From Chitinophagaceae bacterium (GTDB taxonomy: Bacteria > Bacteroidota > Bacteroidia > Chitinophagales > Chitinophagaceae), in assembly GCA_023957155.1 (NCBI GenBank), contig JAMLHK010000005.1, positions 248,001-312,000 of the forward strand: a stretch of DNA of 64,000 bases, in the 5' to 3' direction. Positions 9,280 to 17,700 of this stretch are shown piece by piece (position 1 is the first letter of the stretch; every line of letters starts with the position of its first letter). The notes beneath the pieces were generated by a model. The model made no database searches, was not told where the DNA came from, and was given only the letters and a program-made list of their open reading frames with translations. A program made the position numbers and the translations under genes.

Positions 9280-9342
9280 CTTTTGGGCCTGACCCTGTTT
9301 TTCAAAGTGAGCACCCATTTGTTTAATTTTACTATACCTGTT

Positions 9343-11598
9343 ATGAAAAGAAATGTTTCCTTCCTGTTTTTTTTATTGGCTGTTACCGCGTTGAACTGTA
9401 AAAATGCGGACAATAATATACCTGAAAAGCCGGCTGTACGACCGCCCGTTTTACAAAATCCGTCACCTGTGGCGCTGACACCGGAAGAGAGTATGAAGAC
9501 CATGCATCTTCCGGAGGGTTACAGGCTGGAGCTGGTAGCCAGCGAGCCTTTGATTGAAGAGCCTGTTGCTATCGTATGGGATGGTAACGGAAGAATGTAT
9601 GTAGCCGAAATGCGTACCTATATGCAGGATATTAACGCTACCAATGAAAACGATCCGGTGAGCAGGGTTATCCGGCTGGAAGATACAGATGGGGACGGCA
9701 AAATGGATAAGCGGACCGTATTCATAGACAGCCTGGTTTTGCCCCGGATGATCCTGACCTTAGATGACCGGCTCATTGTTCAGGAAACCTATTCCTGTAA
9801 TTTATATGCTTACCGGGATTCGGATAATGACGGTATCGCAGATGAGAAGGTACAGGTTTACCATGATGATACGCCTGATACCCGCAACCTTGAACATCAG
9901 AAAAGCGGGATGGTCTGGAATCTTGATAACTGGATATATACCACCCGGCAAATCAGGTATAAATGGATGGGAGACCGGTTAAAGATTGACAGCCTGGTGG
10001 ATGTGCCTTCCGGTCAATGGGGGTTGGGTAATGATAATTACGGCCGCCTGTTTCTTTCTTCTGCCGGTGGTGAAGTGGCTGCGCTGGGCTTTCAGCAAAT
10101 GCCTGCTTACGGTGAGCTGGACTTTGAATATGATCAGTATGTAGGTGATTTTCATGAACCCTGGCCGATTATTGCCACTCCGGATATTGAAGGAGGTAAA
10201 AAAAGATTACGTGAAGACAGTACTTTAAATCATTTTACAGGCAGTTGCGGGCAAACCGTATACCGGGGAGACAGGCTTCCCGCCGGGATGAGCGGAGATC
10301 TTTTTATTTGTGAACCGGTAGGCCGGCTGATCCGGCGGGCTAAAGTGCTGAACAAAGATGGCGTGCGAATGGTAAAGAATGCTTATGACAAAGCCGAGTT
10401 TCTCGCTTCAACCGATATGAATTTCCGCCCGGTAAATATGACTACCGGTCCGGATGGTTGTTTGTACATTGTTGATATGTACCGGGGTATTATACAGGAG
10501 GGTACCTGGACGGGCCCCAGCTCTTATATCCGCCCGCAAATCCTGCGTTTCGGACTGGATAAAAATACAGGCAGGGGCAGGATCTACCGGGTTGTTCATG
10601 AAGCTATTCCTCCTGATGATCAAAAGCCGGAACTGCTGAACCTGCCGGCAGCACAGTTGGTCCGGTATCTTTCTCATCCCAATGGATGGTGGCGGGATAA
10701 TGCGCAGAAATTACTGATCGTTCGTAATGAACAATCCGTTGTTCCTATGTTGAAGCAGATGGTATTATATCATCCTTCTTTTTGGGATAACCTTATGTTT
10801 TGGAAGGAGAAGCCCACCCTTTTGGGGCGTATACATGCGTTATGGACACTGGAAGGGTTGCAGGCTGTTGATGAGCCGTTTATCTGGCAGGTAATGGAAG
10901 ATCAATCGCCGGAGCTGAGACGCATGGCGGTATGGATCAGTGAACATTTTATCCGGGAAAATAACGGGGAGGCGTATGCGCATCTGATAAAAATGACCCA
11001 TGACCCTGACACCGATGTCCGTACCCAGGTAGCGCAGTCGTTACGCTACAGTACGGCAGAGAAGGCAAAGCCCATGCTGGAGTCCATGATAAAGACGGAT
11101 AGCAATCGTAAGGGCATGGTATACCAGGCCGCTCAGATGACGATGGGTTATCTGACTACCAGCCTGCCGGTTGATGTACAGACCGAACATCTTAAGGAGG
11201 CGGATAAGGCCCTGGTATTACAAGGTGCGGAAAATTTTAAATCTCTTTGCTCTTCCTGTCATGGTACTGATGGAAAGGGGCTGCAGTTCGGAGGGTCAGG
11301 AATGGTAGCGCCTCCCTTATCGGGTTCCAAACGGGTGAATGGCGATCCCGGAAAGCTTATCCGTATTGTTTTAAGTGGGTTAACCGGCCCGGTAGACGGT
11401 AAGGAGTATCCCAGCATTATGCCGCCGATGTTGAACAGCGATGATGAATGGCTGGCTGCCGTGTTGAGCTATATTCGGACGAACCTCGGTAATTCGGCTT
11501 CAACCGTACAGGCGGCTGATATCAAAAAAGTTCGTGATGTGGTGGGCAGGAGATGGGACCCCTGGACATTGGAAGAGTTGGAAAAAGAAGGGAAATAA
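9343..11598 (+). CDS. PVC-type membrane-bound dehydrogenase: beta-propeller, HEAT repeats and cytochrome c lipoprotein
   Basis: About 751 residues. An in-frame start at 9223 falls inside a repeat element. The ATG at 9343 gives a lipoprotein signal MKRNVSFLFFLLAVTALNC and is preferred. The order is: a six/seven-bladed propeller like the PVC-type putative membrane-bound dehydrogenase domain, with a DTDGDGKMDK calcium-loop-like motif and YIVDMYRGIIQEGTW; alpha-helical HEAT-like repeats (about 480-620); and a cytochrome c domain with CSSCHGTDGKGL (haem-binding CxxCH) and distal PPM methionine. These proteins are thought to oxidise sugars or sugar alcohols at the membrane. The neighbouring GntR regulator and sugar operon agree with this. 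Electron acceptor and substrate are unknown. Confidence 0.82.
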   Translation: MKRNVSFLFFLLAVTALNCKNADNNIPEKPAVRPPVLQNPSPVALTPEESMKTMHLPEGYRLELVASEPLIEEPVAIVWDGNGRMYVAEMRTYMQDINATNENDPVSRVIRLEDTDGDGKMDKRTVFIDSLVLPRMILTLDDRLIVQETYSCNLYAYRDSDNDGIADEKVQVYHDDTPDTRNLEHQKSGMVWNLDNWIYTTRQIRYKWMGDRLKIDSLVDVPSGQWGLGNDNYGRLFLSSAGGEVAALGFQQMPAYGELDFEYDQYVGDFHEPWPIIATPDIEGGKKRLREDSTLNHFTGSCGQTVYRGDRLPAGMSGDLFICEPVGRLIRRAKVLNKDGVRMVKNAYDKAEFLASTDMNFRPVNMTTGPDGCLYIVDMYRGIIQEGTWTGPSSYIRPQILRFGLDKNTGRGRIYRVVHEAIPPDDQKPELLNLPAAQLVRYLSHPNGWWRDNAQKLLIVRNEQSVVPMLKQMVLYHPSFWDNLMFWKEKPTLLGRIHALWTLEGLQAVDEPFIWQVMEDQSPELRRMAVWISEHFIRENNGEAYAHLIKMTHDPDTDVRTQVAQSLRYSTAEKAKPMLESMIKTDSNRKGMVYQAAQMTMGYLTTSLPVDVQTEHLKEADKALVLQGAENFKSLCSSCHGTDGKGLQFGGSGMVAPPLSGSKRVNGDPGKLIRIVLSGLTGPVDGKEYPSIMPPMLNSDDEWLAAVLSYIRTNLGNSASTVQAADIKKVRDVVGRRWDPWTLEELEKEGK

Positions 11599-11616
11599 AA
11601 AGTAAAAAACCTCCGG

Positions 11617-12648
11617 ATGAAATTCAGTAATTTTTTTGAGCATGTGCATGTGGATGAGTTTTCGGCTACACCGAAGTATCTTCAGCTCACCCAGTCTATA
11701 TTGAATGCCATTGAAGCGGGGAAATTAAAGAAAGACGACCTGGTGCCTTCTATTAATGAGCTGAGTTTTGAGCTGGAAATATCGAGGGATACGGCTGAAA
11801 AAGGGTATAAGCATCTGAAAAAGAAAGGAGTGCTCGGCTCCGTACCGGGTAAGGGATACTATATTATTAATGATGATGTTAAGCAAACCCAGCATGTCAT
11901 GTTGCTGTTCAATAAGCTGAGTGCGCATAAAAAAATCATCTATGACGGGTTTGTGCAAACCCTGGGAGAGCATGTTGCCATTGATTTTTACATTTACAAT
12001 AACGATTTCGTATTGTTTAAAAAATTGCTGGGAAATGCCAGGGAAGGATATACGCATTATGTGATTATACCCCATTTCATAGAAGGAGGAGAGAATGCGT
12101 ATAAGATCATTAACAGCATTCCAAAACATAAGCTGATCTTATTGGATAAAAAGGTTCCGGGTGTTGACGGGGAATATGGAGCGGTATATGAAAATTTTGA
12201 AAATGATATTTATAACGTACTGGAACAGGCGTTAAAACAGTTGGCTAAATACCATACCATAAAGATCATTTTCCCTGAAAAGAGTTATTATCCCGAAGAA
12301 ATATTAAAGGGATTTAACCGCTTCTGCCAGGAATATGCTTTTACTCATAAAGTGGTACATGATATTTCGGCTGAACCGATTAAAAGCGGGGAAGTATATA
12401 TTAACGTAATGGAAGCCGACTTAGTGACCCTTATTGAAAGGCTCATATCCATGAAATATAAAATCGGAAAGCATATCGGAGTTATTTCCTATAACGAAAC
12501 GCCGCTCAAAAAGATCATATTGAACGGCATTACTACTATTTCAACCGACTTTCACCAGATGGGCATAAAAGCCGCCGAAATGATCCTTTCTTCTTCCAGG
12601 GGACATACAGAAGTACCTTTTAAACTTACACAGCGGGCTTCGTTGTGA
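11617..12648 (+). CDS. GntR-family transcriptional regulator with LacI-like sugar-binding domain
   Basis: A 343-residue DNA-binding regulator. Residues about 10-85 form a GntR winged helix (PKYLQLTQSILNAIEAGKL, SINELSFELEISRDTAEKGY, GVLGSVPGKGYYI). Residues about 90-340 resemble a periplasmic-binding-protein/LacI effector domain (VMLLFNKL, GVISYNETPL, GITTISTDFHQMG), as is usual for Bacteroidota sugar regulators. It starts 18 bases after the cytochrome lipoprotein stop, so it is the last gene of the sugar locus and probably controls it. The effector is likely a sugar or sugar acid. No operator site was recognised. Confidence 0.88.
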   Translation: MKFSNFFEHVHVDEFSATPKYLQLTQSILNAIEAGKLKKDDLVPSINELSFELEISRDTAEKGYKHLKKKGVLGSVPGKGYYIINDDVKQTQHVMLLFNKLSAHKKIIYDGFVQTLGEHVAIDFYIYNNDFVLFKKLLGNAREGYTHYVIIPHFIEGGENAYKIINSIPKHKLILLDKKVPGVDGEYGAVYENFENDIYNVLEQALKQLAKYHTIKIIFPEKSYYPEEILKGFNRFCQEYAFTHKVVHDISAEPIKSGEVYINVMEADLVTLIERLISMKYKIGKHIGVISYNETPLKKIILNGITTISTDFHQMGIKAAEMILSSSRGHTEVPFKLTQRASL

Positions 12649-12785
12649 TGCGCTGTGAGCTGATGTGTATATCATCATTATACAGTGAGGTGTCCGCTAA
12701 ATGGCGCACAATGAGGTCAGGCTTTCTGTTGCTATTCCCAACTTGTCCAACTCAGGTCAGTATATCATGAAAACGAAAAATGAAA

Positions 12786-12977
12786 TTATTTGGTTTCAGT
12801 AATATATACTTTGAGCATTTTAGGTTGTGATAAGTCAGGCGTAAAACTCTGGCCTAGCGGCTGATCTGTTCTGTACACCGGCAAAGCTGTACAACACAAT
12901 AAAGGTAACCGGCAGATAAGCTGCGGAGCAGCCATAATATTTGTAGAAAGAAACAGCGAGAGAGTAAAAAGGCGCAT
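12786..12977 (-). CDS. Small hypothetical protein with hydrophobic N-terminus
   Basis: A 63-residue frame that begins 12 bases after the lipoprotein gene on the same strand. The first 20 residues are hydrophobic and signal-like (FTLSLFLSTNIMAAP), followed by LICRLPLLCC. No family is recognised. Other reading frames over the same bases also contain hydrophobic runs, so it may be chance. The rest of the gap 12649-12989 shows no gene. Confidence 0.25.
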   Translation of the reverse strand: MRLFTLSLFLSTNIMAAPQLICRLPLLCCTALPVYRTDQPLGQSFTPDLSQPKMLKVYITETK

Positions 12978-12989
12978 AGCGCCGTAATA

Positions 12990-13529
12990 TTAAAATTCTC
13001 CATCCCAATTAATGTAAACCGGATTACCACTGTATGAAAAATCAATTTCCAACAGTTTTTCGTTTTGGAATAGCACGTTAATTTTAAGCGACTGTAGTAT
13101 TGAACCATTGTCGTACTTATTTAATGTAAGGTCCAATGTAATCTTACCATCATGGGTATTTGCTGAAAATCCGGTTAAAAAATATTCTCCGCTGATAAGT
13201 GTCTGGTCATCTGAGATAACCCGGATATTAGCGCGGTTTCTGCTATCCGATGAACTCAATATAAAAGAATGACCATAAAATTCCTGTATAGTACCATTGT
13301 TATTTATTGCGTAGGCAGGATAAGAACTTCTGATTGCGTTATGTAATGGGTAGTCAAGGTTTTCGAACCTGATACTACCCTTCTCCTGGGGTAGAACGCG
13401 CTCACTCTTTTTGCAGCCGGCCAGGAATAGTATACAGCAACAAAATAATGCAGAAAAAAGCAATGAAAAGTCAGGTTTGTTATACCCGGTGTTGTGTCTT
13501 TGTATCAGGTTGCGCCTCTTTGAAATCAT
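12990..13529 (-). CDS. Hypothetical lipoprotein
   Basis: A 179-residue protein with a signal peptide and lipobox LFLAGC (Cys near residue 39), then KKSE, so it should be lipid-anchored. The n-region before the hydrophobic core is long (about 22 residues), but no later Met exists. The mature part is polar and beta-rich, with no family recognised by eye. It stands alone between the GntR gene and the two-component locus, on the opposite strand to both. The gap 13530-13828 upstream holds the 133-base repeat at 13640 and no other gene. Confidence 0.6.
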   Translation of the reverse strand: MISKRRNLIQRHNTGYNKPDFSLLFSALFCCCILFLAGCKKSERVLPQEKGSIRFENLDYPLHNAIRSSYPAYAINNNGTIQEFYGHSFILSSSDSRNRANIRVISDDQTLISGEYFLTGFSANTHDGKITLDLTLNKYDNGSILQSLKINVLFQNEKLLEIDFSYSGNPVYINWDGEF

Positions 13530-13639
13530 TGATTTATAAAGGGTTTTAGCATAACAAATATAATGCTTTCCATTAGTTGTAGAAATTAAAAAGCATTTTA
13601 ATCTTTAGAAATAAAAGACGTATTTGTCCAGGATCTGAC

Positions 13640-13772
13640 AATGCACAGAAAAAGGACGGCTTTAGCCAGACCCAATCGCACAAGCTCAACGCTTTGTTGT
13701 GATGCGCTGCCTGTTACTTTGATAGTAGATATTTTTGATCTATTCGTATATGGATCTGCCTGTTTTGTCTAT
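13640..13772 (+). repeat. 133-base direct repeat, copy 1 (upstream of histidine kinase)
   Basis: Starts AATGCACAGAAAAAGGACGG and ends at GTCTAT. It recurs at 16256-16388 with roughly a dozen differences. The second copy begins exactly where a truncated DUF4907 copy ends, so this repeat marks the left edge of a tandem-duplication unit. It probably carries the upstream region of the kinase gene. Confidence 0.85.
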
Positions 13773-13828
13773 AAATACCTGTTAACCTGTGGCTTTTTTT
13801 ATTTTTGGTATCTTTTGAAAGAGGCATT

Positions 13829-14020
13829 ATGAATAAAGGTGCAGTTACCATTGTTATACACGTTATCTGCTGGGCATTGTATCTGCTGCTGCCGGTTGTT
13901 TTTGCTCCTGGTTTTGAAGGAATGCCCAAGGGGGCATCTCCTGCGTTTGGCTACCCCTTCCGTTTTTTTGCCATTAATCTTTTTTTGATCCGCTCTTTTA
14001 TCTCAATGCTTATTTTTTAG
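13829..14020 (+). pseudogene. Sensor histidine kinase, N-terminal membrane part (frameshifted from 14074-14904)
   Basis: The frame starts MNKGAVTIVIHVICWALYLL, a first membrane helix typical of LytS/YehU-type Bacteroidota kinases, and stops at TAG 14018-14020 just after a run of six T (14013-14018). One more T would give LIFLVPRFFFNKKPFLYIG and join the downstream kinase frame with no gap. The two frames are therefore one gene broken by a single-base deletion, either real, phase-variable, or a sequencing error. The joined protein would be about 358 residues with four membrane segments before the catalytic part. Confidence 0.75.
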
Positions 14021-14073
14021 TTCCGAGATTCTTCTTTAATAAAAAACCATTCCTTTATATCGGATGTACATTT

Positions 14074-14904
14074 TTGGCTCTTGTTTTATTTCTGCTCATC
14101 CCGGAGCCGGGAAGGATGATGCCGCATAATATGTCCACATCATCCCCCTTTTTAACTTCTGAACAACTTGAATTTATCCGTAACCGCCCACGTCCTGCTT
14201 TTACTATTGGTTTCAGGATGATGCCGCGCATATTTTCTTTTTCCCTGATGTGGCTGCTGGGCATCCTGTTGCAGGCTATTGACCGCTGGCGGCTGGCCGA
14301 ACGGCGCTCTAAAGAAGTTGAACTGGAAAAAACCCATGCAGAATTGTCGTACCTGAAGCTCCAGATCAATCCTCATTTTCTGTTCAATACGTTGAACAAT
14401 ATTTATTCACTGGCTTCCGCACAACATCCGCAAACGCCGGAAGCCGTGATGAAATTATCAGAGATCATGCACTATGTTACACAGGATGCGCTGGCAGACC
14501 TGGTGCCGCTTGAAAAAGAGGTCCGGTACATTACCAATTACATAGAGCTTCAAAAAATGAGAAGCAATGATAAGCTGGAACTTAATTTTACTACCTCCGG
14601 TAATTTTTCATCCAGCTATATTGCCCCGCTTCTGCTGATCTCTTTTGTTGAGAACGCATTTAAATTTGGCACCAGTAATCATGAAAAAAGCTTGATTGAT
14701 ATCCACATTCATGAAAGCAATAGTGTGCTTTTTATGCATGTTCGCAATTCAATATTCGAACGACCAGAAAACAGCAGTGCTTCTCATATAGGGATATCGA
14801 ATGCACGAAGAAGGCTGGCGTTATTATACCCGGGGAAATATTCGCTTAACGTCGGCAAAAAGGATAATATTTTTAATGTTGATCTCAAAATTGAATTGGT
14901 ATGA
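14074..14904 (+). CDS. LytS/YehU-family sensor histidine kinase (catalytic part of a frameshifted gene)
   Basis: Residue numbers are from a TTG at 14074; without the frameshift the gene would start at 13829. The part contains one or two membrane helices, a short coiled linker (RRSKEVELEKTHAELSYLK), the His_kinase motif LQINPHFLFNTLNNIYSLA with phospho-acceptor His101, and an ATPase N-box SFVENAFKFG near 190. The G-box region GISNARRRLALLYP follows. This is the LytS-type kinase family, not the classical HisKA type. Its stop overlaps the start of the LytTR regulator by four bases (ATGA), so the two are translationally coupled and form one two-component system. Signal unknown. Confidence 0.85.
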   Translation: MALVLFLLIPEPGRMMPHNMSTSSPFLTSEQLEFIRNRPRPAFTIGFRMMPRIFSFSLMWLLGILLQAIDRWRLAERRSKEVELEKTHAELSYLKLQINPHFLFNTLNNIYSLASAQHPQTPEAVMKLSEIMHYVTQDALADLVPLEKEVRYITNYIELQKMRSNDKLELNFTTSGNFSSSYIAPLLLISFVENAFKFGTSNHEKSLIDIHIHESNSVLFMHVRNSIFERPENSSASHIGISNARRRLALLYPGKYSLNVGKKDNIFNVDLKIELV

Positions 14905-15599
14905 TCAGGTGTGTGGTGGTAGATGATGAGCCACTGGCTATTTCCCTGCTTCATCAATATATCAGGCAATACGGGGGACTTGAAATGCTTGACGGATTTA
15001 CGGATGCTATTGAAAGCATCCAATATGTGAATAGCAACCAGGTAGATATATTGTTCCTGGATATATTGATGCCCGATATAACAGGTATTGAAGTGCTCAG
15101 GCGGCTTAACAAAAAACCTGCGGTGATCTTTACTTCCGCCCACCGTGATTTTGCATTAGACGGGTATGAAATGGGTGTGGTGGATTATTTGCTGAAACCC
15201 TTCAGCTTTGAGCGGTTTAAGAAAGGGGTAGAGAAAGCAGCAGATTTTATAAGAGCGAAGGAAGAAAATAATGATAATTTGTTACCCGGGGTATTTGTCA
15301 AATCGGAGTATAAGCTGGTAAAAATACATTTCCAGGACATTATTTATATAGAGAGTATGGATGATTATATCCGTATTCACTTAGAAGGCAGCAAACCGGT
15401 TATTACGCTGATGAGCCTGAAATCTTTTATGGAAAAGCTTCCGTCTGCCGATTTTTTGAGGGTACACAGGCGCTATATAGTAGCGATAAAGAAGATCAGT
15501 TTTGTGGAGCGTAAACGATTGTTGTTAAAAGATCAAATAGAAATACCCGTGGGCAATACGTATCAGCATGTTATCCGCGCCTTCAGGAGCCGGAATTAG
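14901..15599 (+). CDS. LytTR-family response regulator
   Basis: A 232-residue regulator. The receiver domain (1-120) has the acidic pair DDEP (8-11), phospho-acceptor Asp54 in LFLDILMPD, and Lys99 in LLKPF. The C-terminal LytTR DNA-binding domain (135-232) has VKSEYKLVKIHFQDIIYIESMDDYI and FLRVHRRYIV. The start overlaps the kinase stop. Partner of the LytS-type kinase just upstream. The last about 40 bases of this gene are part of the duplicated segment repeated at 16776. Confidence 0.93.
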   Translation: MIRCVVVDDEPLAISLLHQYIRQYGGLEMLDGFTDAIESIQYVNSNQVDILFLDILMPDITGIEVLRRLNKKPAVIFTSAHRDFALDGYEMGVVDYLLKPFSFERFKKGVEKAADFIRAKEENNDNLLPGVFVKSEYKLVKIHFQDIIYIESMDDYIRIHLEGSKPVITLMSLKSFMEKLPSADFLRVHRRYIVAIKKISFVERKRLLLKDQIEIPVGNTYQHVIRAFRSRN

Positions 15600-15730
15600 G
15601 AACGGACTGAAAGATTTCCAATTCAATGTTCTGTTCGCCTGTTCTTTTAGCTAGTTTACCGGTTTTAACAGGCGAAATTGGGCTTTCATATAGAAATTTA
15701 CCGCGTTTATCCATTTCTGATCCCTGAAAA

Positions 15731-16072
15731 ATGTTTTTTAATATGACCGGAAACAACCTGCTTATCAGCAAACGCAGCACTGCTTTAAGCACCCATGTGC
15801 AACATGATTTTGTTTTTGTGAAATCTGAATATAAAATCATTAAAATAAGGCTGGAAGACATTATGTTTTGTGCAGGCATGAAAGATTATACGCAGATCTA
15901 TGTTGCCGGCAAAAATCAACCGGTATTAACCTTGCAGAATTTAAAGAATTTCCAGGCGCGTTTGCCTGCAAAAGATTTTGTGCGGGTACACCGGTCATTT
16001 GTTGTGTCGTTATTTCATGTGGATTCTATCTCTAAAAATGAAATTACTATTGGAAAAAAACCATTCCTATAG
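15731..16072 (+). pseudogene. LytTR-domain protein, frameshifted duplicate
   Basis: A 113-residue frame nearly identical to the LytTR-only gene at 16947. It carries the DNA-binding LytTR fold (VKSEYKIIKIRLEDIMF, VLTLQNLKNFQARLP, FVRVHRSFVVSL) without a receiver domain. Where the intact copy has GGG before seven A, this copy has GG, so the frame ends early at KKPFL and loses the last 17 residues (after ITIGKK). Those residues form the final strand of the fold, so this copy is probably non-functional. Confidence 0.75.
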
Positions 16073-16129
16073 GTAATAGCTATAGGAACGATTTTTTCAG
16101 CATTGTAGAAAAATACTCCTGAACAGGCG

Positions 16130-16255
16130 TTAAGGGATCAAAGCTATAGAGTGTAAGCCGAGCGCTGTTACTTCTTTATACGATAGCGATGGTTGTTCCC
16201 CGGCAAGTAATTTTTTCATCACGGCGTTTCCCGTTTTTAAAGCATCCTGCTCCGA
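16130..16255 (-). pseudogene. DUF4907 gene fragment (3' end duplicate)
   Basis: On the - strand this encodes the last 41 residues of the DUF4907 protein (SEQDALKTGNAV...SLSYKE then a few changes to the stop at 16130). It matches the intact gene's end at 17347-17472 and then breaks off into the direct repeat at 16256. It is a by-product of the tandem duplication. Confidence 0.8.
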
Positions 16256-16388
16256 AATGCACAGAGAAAAGACGGCTTTAGCCAGACCCAATCGCACAAG
16301 CTCAACGCTTTGTTGTGATGTGCTGCCTGTTACTTTGATAGTAGATATTTTTGATCTATTCGTAGATGAATCTCCATTTTTTGTCTAT
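16256..16388 (+). repeat. 133-base direct repeat, copy 2
   Basis: Second copy of 13640-13772. It directly follows the truncated DUF4907 fragment (junction at 16255/16256), which is what a tandem duplication joint should look like. Downstream of GTCTAT the two copies diverge: copy 1 leads to the kinase, copy 2 to an outer-membrane-protein fragment. Confidence 0.85.
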
Positions 16389-16484
16389 TCTGTTAACTTT
16401 CGTGCAACGTTTTATAGAAACAGGTTGCCATAGAGAAAGTATAACAGTTCAAGCCTGTTCTCCATAATTAAAACGTTCTTGCTG

Positions 16485-16790
16485 GTGAGGGATAAAAGAA
16501 TATGCTTTTTGATTGCCTCAATGCTTGTGTTTCATTACACTTTCTCTCAAGTCGAGCGGGGATTCAGGGTAGATGGTATTTTCAATGTGCTATGGTGGGA
16601 AAAAGATATTAAAGCCCGGGCGTCTTATATAGAGATGCCCGTTGATCTTTTGTATAGTCCCAAAGCCGGCTCCGGAAATTTATTAATAGCTGTTGGTCCG
16701 TATGTAGGATATGGGACCGGGGGCAAATGGAAAACCGGAGTACAGGTCGTCACCGGAGATATTGTTACTTCCGAACTTATCAGCAAATGT
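16485..16790 (+). pseudogene. Outer-membrane beta-barrel protein fragment (PorT-like N-terminal piece)
   Basis: A GTG at 16485 opens a signal peptide (MRDKRICFLIASMLVFHYTFSQ), followed by SYIEMPVDLLYSPKAGSGNL and VGPYVGYGTGGKWK. These segments are typical of Bacteroidota outer-membrane beta-barrel proteins. After about 100 residues the frame runs into the duplicated response-regulator 3' end, and the rest of that open frame (to 16943) is unrelated. The barrel is therefore truncated. It replaces the kinase/regulator genes that a simple tandem copy would carry here. Confidence 0.65.
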
Positions 16791-17472
16791 TCCGCGCCTT
16801 CAGGAGCCGGAATTAGGAGCGGACTGAAAGATTCCAATTCAATGTTCTGTTCGCCTATTCTTTTAGGCAGTTTACCGATTTTAACAGGTGAGATTGCACT
16901 TTCATATAGAAATTTACCGCGTTTATCCATTTCTGATCCCTGAAAAATGTTTTTTAATATGACCGGAAACAACCTGCTTATCAGCAAAAGCAGCACTGCT
17001 TTAAGCGCCCATGTGCACCATGATTTTGTTTTTGTGAAATCTGAATATAAGATCATTAAAATAAGGCTGGAAGACATTATGTTTTGTGCAGGCATGAAAG
17101 ATTATACGCAGATCTACGTTGCCGGCAAAAATCAACCGGTATTAACCTTGCAGAATTTAAAGAATTTCCAGGCGCGTTTGCCTGCAAAAGATTTTGTGCG
17201 GGTGCACCGGTCATTTGTTGTGTCGTTATTTCATGTGGATTCTATCTCTAAAAATGAAATTACTATTGGGAAAAAAACCATTCCTATAGGCAATAGCTAT
17301 AGGAACGATTTTTTCAGCATTGTGGAAAAATACTCCTGAACAGGCGTTAAGGGATCAAAGCTGTAGAGCGTAAGCCGAGCGCCATTACTTCTTTATACGA
17401 TAGCGATGGTTGTTCCCCGGCAAGTAATTTTTTCATCACGGCATTTCCCGTTTTTAAAGCATCCTGCTCCGA
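16776..17472. repeat. ~700-base direct duplication, copy 2
   Basis: Matches 15558-16255. This copy contains the intact LytTR-only gene and continues into the complete DUF4907 gene. It is therefore probably the original right end, with copy 1 carrying the truncated tail. Confidence 0.88.
16947..17339 (+). CDS. LytTR DNA-binding-domain-only protein
   Basis: A 130-residue protein consisting of a short N-terminal stretch (about 28 residues) and one LytTR domain (VFVKSEYKIIKIRLEDIMF, YTQIYV, VLTLQNLKNFQARLP, FVRVHRSFVVS, TIPIGNSYRNDFF). It lacks a receiver domain. Its closest visible relative is the DNA-binding half of the regulator at 14901. It may be a stand-alone regulator or the remains of a second response regulator that lost its receiver. 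The nearly identical upstream copy at 15731 is frameshifted. Confidence 0.65.
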   Translation: MFFNMTGNNLLISKSSTALSAHVHHDFVFVKSEYKIIKIRLEDIMFCAGMKDYTQIYVAGKNQPVLTLQNLKNFQARLPAKDFVRVHRSFVVSLFHVDSISKNEITIGKKTIPIGNSYRNDFFSIVEKYS

Positions 17473-17700
17473 CAGGAACTTCCGGTTGCCGGCGATAGCG
17501 GGTATGGTTTCCTGGTGAATGAATGTTTCGTTATCTACCTTTATCTCATAGCCCCATCCTTCCGTTGTTTTAAAAGACACGACTTCTACCTTCAGTAAAT
17601 CGTTCCCGGCGTTGCGCAACAGGGTATACATTCCGGTTGCTATTGCCAGCGCTATGGAAACAACAAATGCAATACGGTATTTACTGATCCTCATATTCAT
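17347..17700 (-). CDS. DUF4907 domain-containing protein
   Basis: About 117 residues from the MNMRISKYR start at 17700 (MRIS at 17694 is an alternative). A longer upstream frame exists but runs through the kelch gene and is rejected. An N-terminal hydrophobic anchor or signal (YRIAFVVSIALAIATGMYTL) precedes a small DUF4907 domain (FKTTEGWGYEIKVDNETFIH, AGNRKFLSEQDALKTG). Function unknown; the family is restricted to Bacteroidota. Its start overlaps the end of the kelch gene by 20 bases, so the two are coupled. Kelch plus DUF4907 pairs are common in this group. Confidence 0.78.
   Translation of the reverse strand: MNMRISKYRIAFVVSIALAIATGMYTLLRNAGNDLLKVEVVSFKTTEGWGYEIKVDNETFIHQETIPAIAGNRKFLSEQDALKTGNAVMKKLLAGEQPSLSYKEVMALGLRSTALIP

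Larger units (their letters stand above)
15558..16255. repeat. ~700-base direct duplication, copy 1
   Basis: Runs from the 3' end of the response-regulator gene, through a LytTR-only gene, to a fragment of the DUF4907 gene. It is repeated at 16776-17472 at about 95% identity by eye. Small indels include one fewer base in the purine run near 16053, which breaks this copy's LytTR frame. Confidence 0.88.

Noticed and set aside
9223-9342. Longer N-terminus for the cytochrome lipoprotein
   Set aside because: Would be encoded by the right arm of an inverted repeat; the downstream ATG gives a proper lipoprotein signal.
12786-12977. 12786 ORF as a definite gene
   Set aside because: Kept only at low confidence: several frames over the same bases are hydrophobic.
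14005-14025. Programmed -1 frameshift in the kinase
   Set aside because: Only a single-tRNA slip at TTT TAG is possible; the classic heptamer is not in the right phase. A base deletion is the simpler reading.
16625-17095. 156-residue - strand frame
   Set aside because: Antisense of the duplicated LytTR segment; a nearly identical shadow occurs over copy 1.
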